Positions 61,707 to 64,000 of a stretch of 64,000 nt of DNA are shown here, piece by piece. Each line of letters starts with the position of its first letter. Positions within the stretch are counted from its first letter, which is position 1. Below the pieces are notes generated by a model. The model was not told where the DNA came from. It saw only the letters and a list, made by a program, of their open reading frames with translations, and did not search any database. A program made the translations under genes and the position numbers. Source of the stretch: Flavobacterium denitrificans DSM 15936 (GTDB taxonomy: Bacteria > Bacteroidota > Bacteroidia > Flavobacteriales > Flavobacteriaceae); contig NZ_AUDL01000013.1 of NCBI RefSeq assembly GCF_000425445.1, positions 62,001 through 126,000 of the forward strand, given 5' to 3'.

Positions 61707-61812
61707 AAGGTTTATAATGTGTTGCAAATGTGTCTTTTTTAAGAAATCCACAAAACAATTTTACGGCATATTTCTTGTTAAATTGATTGATTGAATTTAA
61801 CAAATAACATTT

Positions 61813-62400
61813 ATGAAAAAAATTCTAGTTATAGTTGCATTAGCTATGGTTAGCTTTGCCAATGCCCAAAAAGGGACATTTTTAGTAATGGGAAGTATTG
61901 AATATAATTCTCAGAATGGATCAGGACAAGGTTCAGAAACTAAATCCAGATCTTTTATCTTTTCGCCAAAAGTAGGATACCAATTTCATGAAAATTGGAC
62001 AGCGGGTATTGAAGGGGGAATTGGAACCTCAAAAACTGAATTGACTACTACTGAATATTCTAAATCGAAATCTGATTTTTTTTCGTTAGGAGGGTTTTTG
62101 CGTTATTCTAAGCCTTTAAATCAAACTTTTTCTGCTTATGTAGATTTAGGGACGGGGTTTACAAATCAGAAAAACACAAGTATTAATGGGGTCAATTCTT
62201 CTGATAATAAAGCAAATGGGTTTTATGTTGGCCTTACTCCCGCAATTTTCATTAATGTTGATAAAGGATTTGGTTTGAACTTTAACATTGGCGGTTTAAG
62301 GTATAATAATTATGATTATGAAGACGGTATAAATGTTGTTAAAAGTTTTAATTTTAATTTTGGAAAAGCATTTTCTGTAGGTGTTTCAAAGAATTTTTAA
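61813..62400 (+). CDS. Outer-membrane beta-barrel protein, OmpA/PorT-like (paralogue 2)
   Basis: 195 residues, similar along the whole length to paralogue 1: same signal peptide type (MKKILVIVALAMVSFANAQ), FSPKVGYQFHENWTAGIE, GFYVGLTPAIFINVDKGFGL and end FSVGVSKNF. Differences are mostly in the surface-loop-like segments. Confidence 0.85.
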   Translation: MKKILVIVALAMVSFANAQKGTFLVMGSIEYNSQNGSGQGSETKSRSFIFSPKVGYQFHENWTAGIEGGIGTSKTELTTTEYSKSKSDFFSLGGFLRYSKPLNQTFSAYVDLGTGFTNQKNTSINGVNSSDNKANGFYVGLTPAIFINVDKGFGLNFNIGGLRYNNYDYEDGINVVKSFNFNFGKAFSVGVSKNF

Positions 62401-62420
62401 TTCTAATTTTTTATATAATT

Positions 62421-62453
62421 AAAAAGCATCCGCGAAAGCGGATGCTTTTTTTA
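62421..62453 (+). terminator. Terminator of barrel paralogue 2
   Basis: Stem AAAAAGCATCCGC / GCGGATGCTTTTT with GAAA loop. Confidence 0.9.
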
Positions 62454-62486
62454 TTGAAAGTTCTTTTGAAAATAAAAATTTCTCGA

Positions 62487-62563
62487 TTAGCCCCGATTGA
62501 GGCGATATCCTCTCCTCCCGATGGCAATCGGGAGGAGAGATAAAGCCGAAAGCGGGACAGGAG
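62487..62563 (+). repeat. Structured dispersed element, copy R3
   Basis: TTAGCCCCGATTGAGGCGAT, ATCC, stem TCTCCTCCCGAT / ATCGGGAGGAGA with GGCA loop, GATAAAGCC, AAAGCGGGACAGGAG. Same conserved blocks as R1 and R2 with a wholly different central stem. Otherwise the gap 62454-62723 is without recognisable features. Confidence 0.68.
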
Positions 62564-62723
62564 TTGTTTTGAAAACAAGAATTTCTGCTTCTAAATTTTA
62601 AAATTTAAGGCTGATTAAATTAAAAAAAATAATGCCAGCAAGAGAGCAAAAACCGAATCATAACTAATTTTAAGCTCCACTTGCCGACATAAAAAAAACA
62701 AAAATTATATTTAAACAAAAGTA

Positions 62724-64000
62724 TTAACTCACAGGATTTTCAACTGCTGTTCTCATTTCTTGAGCCGCTTTAACCATTTCGATTAACGCTTTTTTGGTTT
62801 CATCCCAATGACGTGTTTTTAGTCCGCAATCTGGATTTACCCATAATTGATCTACTGGAATTACAGCCGAAGCTTTTTCCAGCAAACGCACCATTTCGGC
62901 ACTTGACGGAACGCGTGGCGAGTGAATATCATAAACTCCTGGGCCAATTTCGTTTGGATATTTAAAGTTGGCAAACGCATCTAAAAGTTCCATTTGAGAG
63001 CGTGAACATTCGATTGTAATGACATCGGCATCCATATCGGCAATGTTTTGAATAATGTCATTGAATTCGCTGTAACACATGTGTGTATGAATTTGCGTAT
63101 CGTCATGTACACCACTTGCTGAAATTCTGAAAGCGCGAACTGCCCAATCCAAATATTTTGCCCATTCTTCTTTTCGCAACGGCAAACCTTCGCGAATTGC
63201 TGGCTCATCTATTTGAATGATTTTGATTCCGGCTTTTTCCAAATCAATTACTTCATCGCGAATAGCCAAAGCGATTTGCGTACAAGTTTCTGAACGAGGC
63301 TGATCATTGCGTACAAACGACCATTGCAAAATCGTTACCGGACCCGTCAACATTCCTTTAACCCATTTTGATGTCAACGATTGTGCATATTGCGACCATT
63401 TTACTGTCATTGGTTTTGGGCGAGAAACGTCTCCGTAAATAACTGGAGGTTTCACACAACGGCTTCCGTAACTTTGAACCCAGCCGTTTTTAGTAAACGT
63501 AAATCCGTCCAATTGTTCGCCAAAATATTCCACCATATCGTTGCGTTCAAACTCACCATGAACTAAAACATCAATTCCTGTTTCTTCCTGAAAACGAATG
63601 GTTGCTTCGGTTTCTTTTTCGATTAAATCGTTATATTCTTGAGTTGATAATTCACCTTTTTTGAATTTCGCTCTCCAGCTTCTCACTTCAGCGGTTTGTG
63701 GGAATGAACCAATTGTTGTAGTTGGAAATAAAGGTAGATTTAAAGCTTCAATTTGGCTTTTTCTTCTTGATGCGAATGTACTTTTTCGTTGGTCATCAGA
63801 AGCTGTAATTCCAGCAACACGTGCTTTTACTTCGCTATTATGAATTAATTTTGAAGTTTTCCGGTTTTCATTTGCAATTAAATTTCTTTCGTAATCAATA
63901 GAGTTTTTAATGTCAATTTCGTTTGAAGCTGATAATTGTTTTAAAATTACAATTTCGTTGATTTTTTGTTTTGCAAAAGCCAGCCATTGCTTGATTTCTG
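62724..64000 (-). CDS. metE: Cobalamin-independent methionine synthase (partial)
   Basis: The frame is open to the window edge (beyond an internal GTG at 63686 that is not the real start), so about 425 C-terminal residues are present. [20 protein letters not shown] marks the start of the C-terminal catalytic domain. Zinc ligands are in HTHMCYSEF (His, Cys), the Glu of ITIECSRS, and the Cys in NPDCGLKTR. Methylates homocysteine without B12; it backs up the split MetH. Upstream control lies outside the window. Confidence 0.95.
   Translation of the reverse strand, partial: EIKQWLAFAKQKINEIVILKQLSASNEIDIKNSIDYERNLIANENRKTSKLIHNSEVKARVAGITASDDQRKSTFASRRKSQIEALNLPLFPTTTIGSFPQTAEVRSWRAKFKKGELSTQEYNDLIEKETEATIRFQEETGIDVLVHGEFERNDMVEYFGEQLDGFTFTKNGWVQSYGSRCVKPPVIYGDVSRPKPMTVKWSQYAQSLTSKWVKGMLTGPVTILQWSFVRNDQPRSETCTQIALAIRDEVIDLEKAGIKIIQIDEPAIREGLPLRKEEWAKYLDWAVRAFRISASGVHDDTQIHTHMCYSEFNDIIQNIADMDADVITIECSRSQMELLDAFANFKYPNEIGPGVYDIHSPRVPSSAEMVRLLEKASAVIPVDQLWVNPDCGLKTRHWDETKKALIEMVKAAQEMRTAVENPVS

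Noticed and set aside
63686..63686. GTG at 63686 as the start of metE
   Set aside because: The frame stays open upstream and encodes typical MetE sequence ([14 protein letters not shown]) to the window edge.
1..64000. tRNA, rRNA, prophage, replication origin and complete insertion sequences
   Set aside because: None recognised by eye on either strand; short tRNA genes could only be excluded with a dedicated search.

Overview
The window is AT-rich chromosomal DNA from a member of the Bacteroidota, almost certainly a Flavobacterium. Supporting signs are the gliding ABC ATPase GldA, a PorT-type type IX secretion protein, a GLPGLI-family protein, DUF5686/TonB-type outer-membrane proteins, promoters of the Bacteroidota form TTTG-N(18-20)-TAnnTTTG, weak ribosome binding sites, and several flavobacterial dispersed repeats. 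No rRNA or tRNA genes, prophage, CRISPR array, complete insertion sequence or replication origin were seen.

Layout. 1-4.9 kb: porT (cut by the edge), ubiE, folA, a 2TM protein, a CBM48-like protein, thyA and a BFN/UVR protein. 5-15 kb: etfBA, pdhB, a DUF5686 surface protein, an AlkA-like glycosylase, then soluble (ppa) and membrane (hppA) pyrophosphatases. 15-26 kb: a higBA toxin-antitoxin pair between look-alike terminators, a deoxynucleoside kinase, a GLPGLI/outer-membrane-barrel pair, a large secreted protein, an M28 peptidase and metK.

26.6-56 kb is the core of interest, a long sulfur and methionine block. In order: metK (leader RNA with an intrinsic terminator), metY, a divergent homoserine-dehydrogenase paralogue, metX, thrA, osmC, metZ, an Rrf2 regulator, two TauE/SafE permeases, cysH, cysD, cysN, a sulfite reductase fused to a HEPN-like domain, cobA, a CysG-N-like siroheme enzyme, a ferredoxin-NADP reductase, a split metH and metF. 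metE is at the far edge. Together they take up and reduce sulfate to sulfide, make O-acylhomoserine from aspartate, join the two into homocysteine, methylate it and convert methionine to SAM.

Control is unusually layered. Three short leader peptides rich in Met and Cys codons each precede an intrinsic terminator (ribosome-mediated attenuation). Two SAM-I riboswitches precede metX and metH. A third structured leader precedes metK. A previously unlabelled 20-bp motif lies next to metY, the sulfate operon, a tauE gene and, more weakly, the rrf2 gene, and may be the Rrf2 operator. Two attenuators are each followed by a tiny gene; the two products share a C-terminal motif.

56-64 kb: a methyltransferase, a dicarboxylate/amino-acid symporter, a PLP decarboxylase, gldA, two tandem outer-membrane barrel paralogues and metE. 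Gaps hold dispersed repeats: REP-like palindromes, a perfect 18-bp palindrome three times, a MITE-like element, 7-8-bp tandem repeats in operon gaps, and a structured element of 70-90 bp in four diverged copies whose central stem changes in a base-paired manner.
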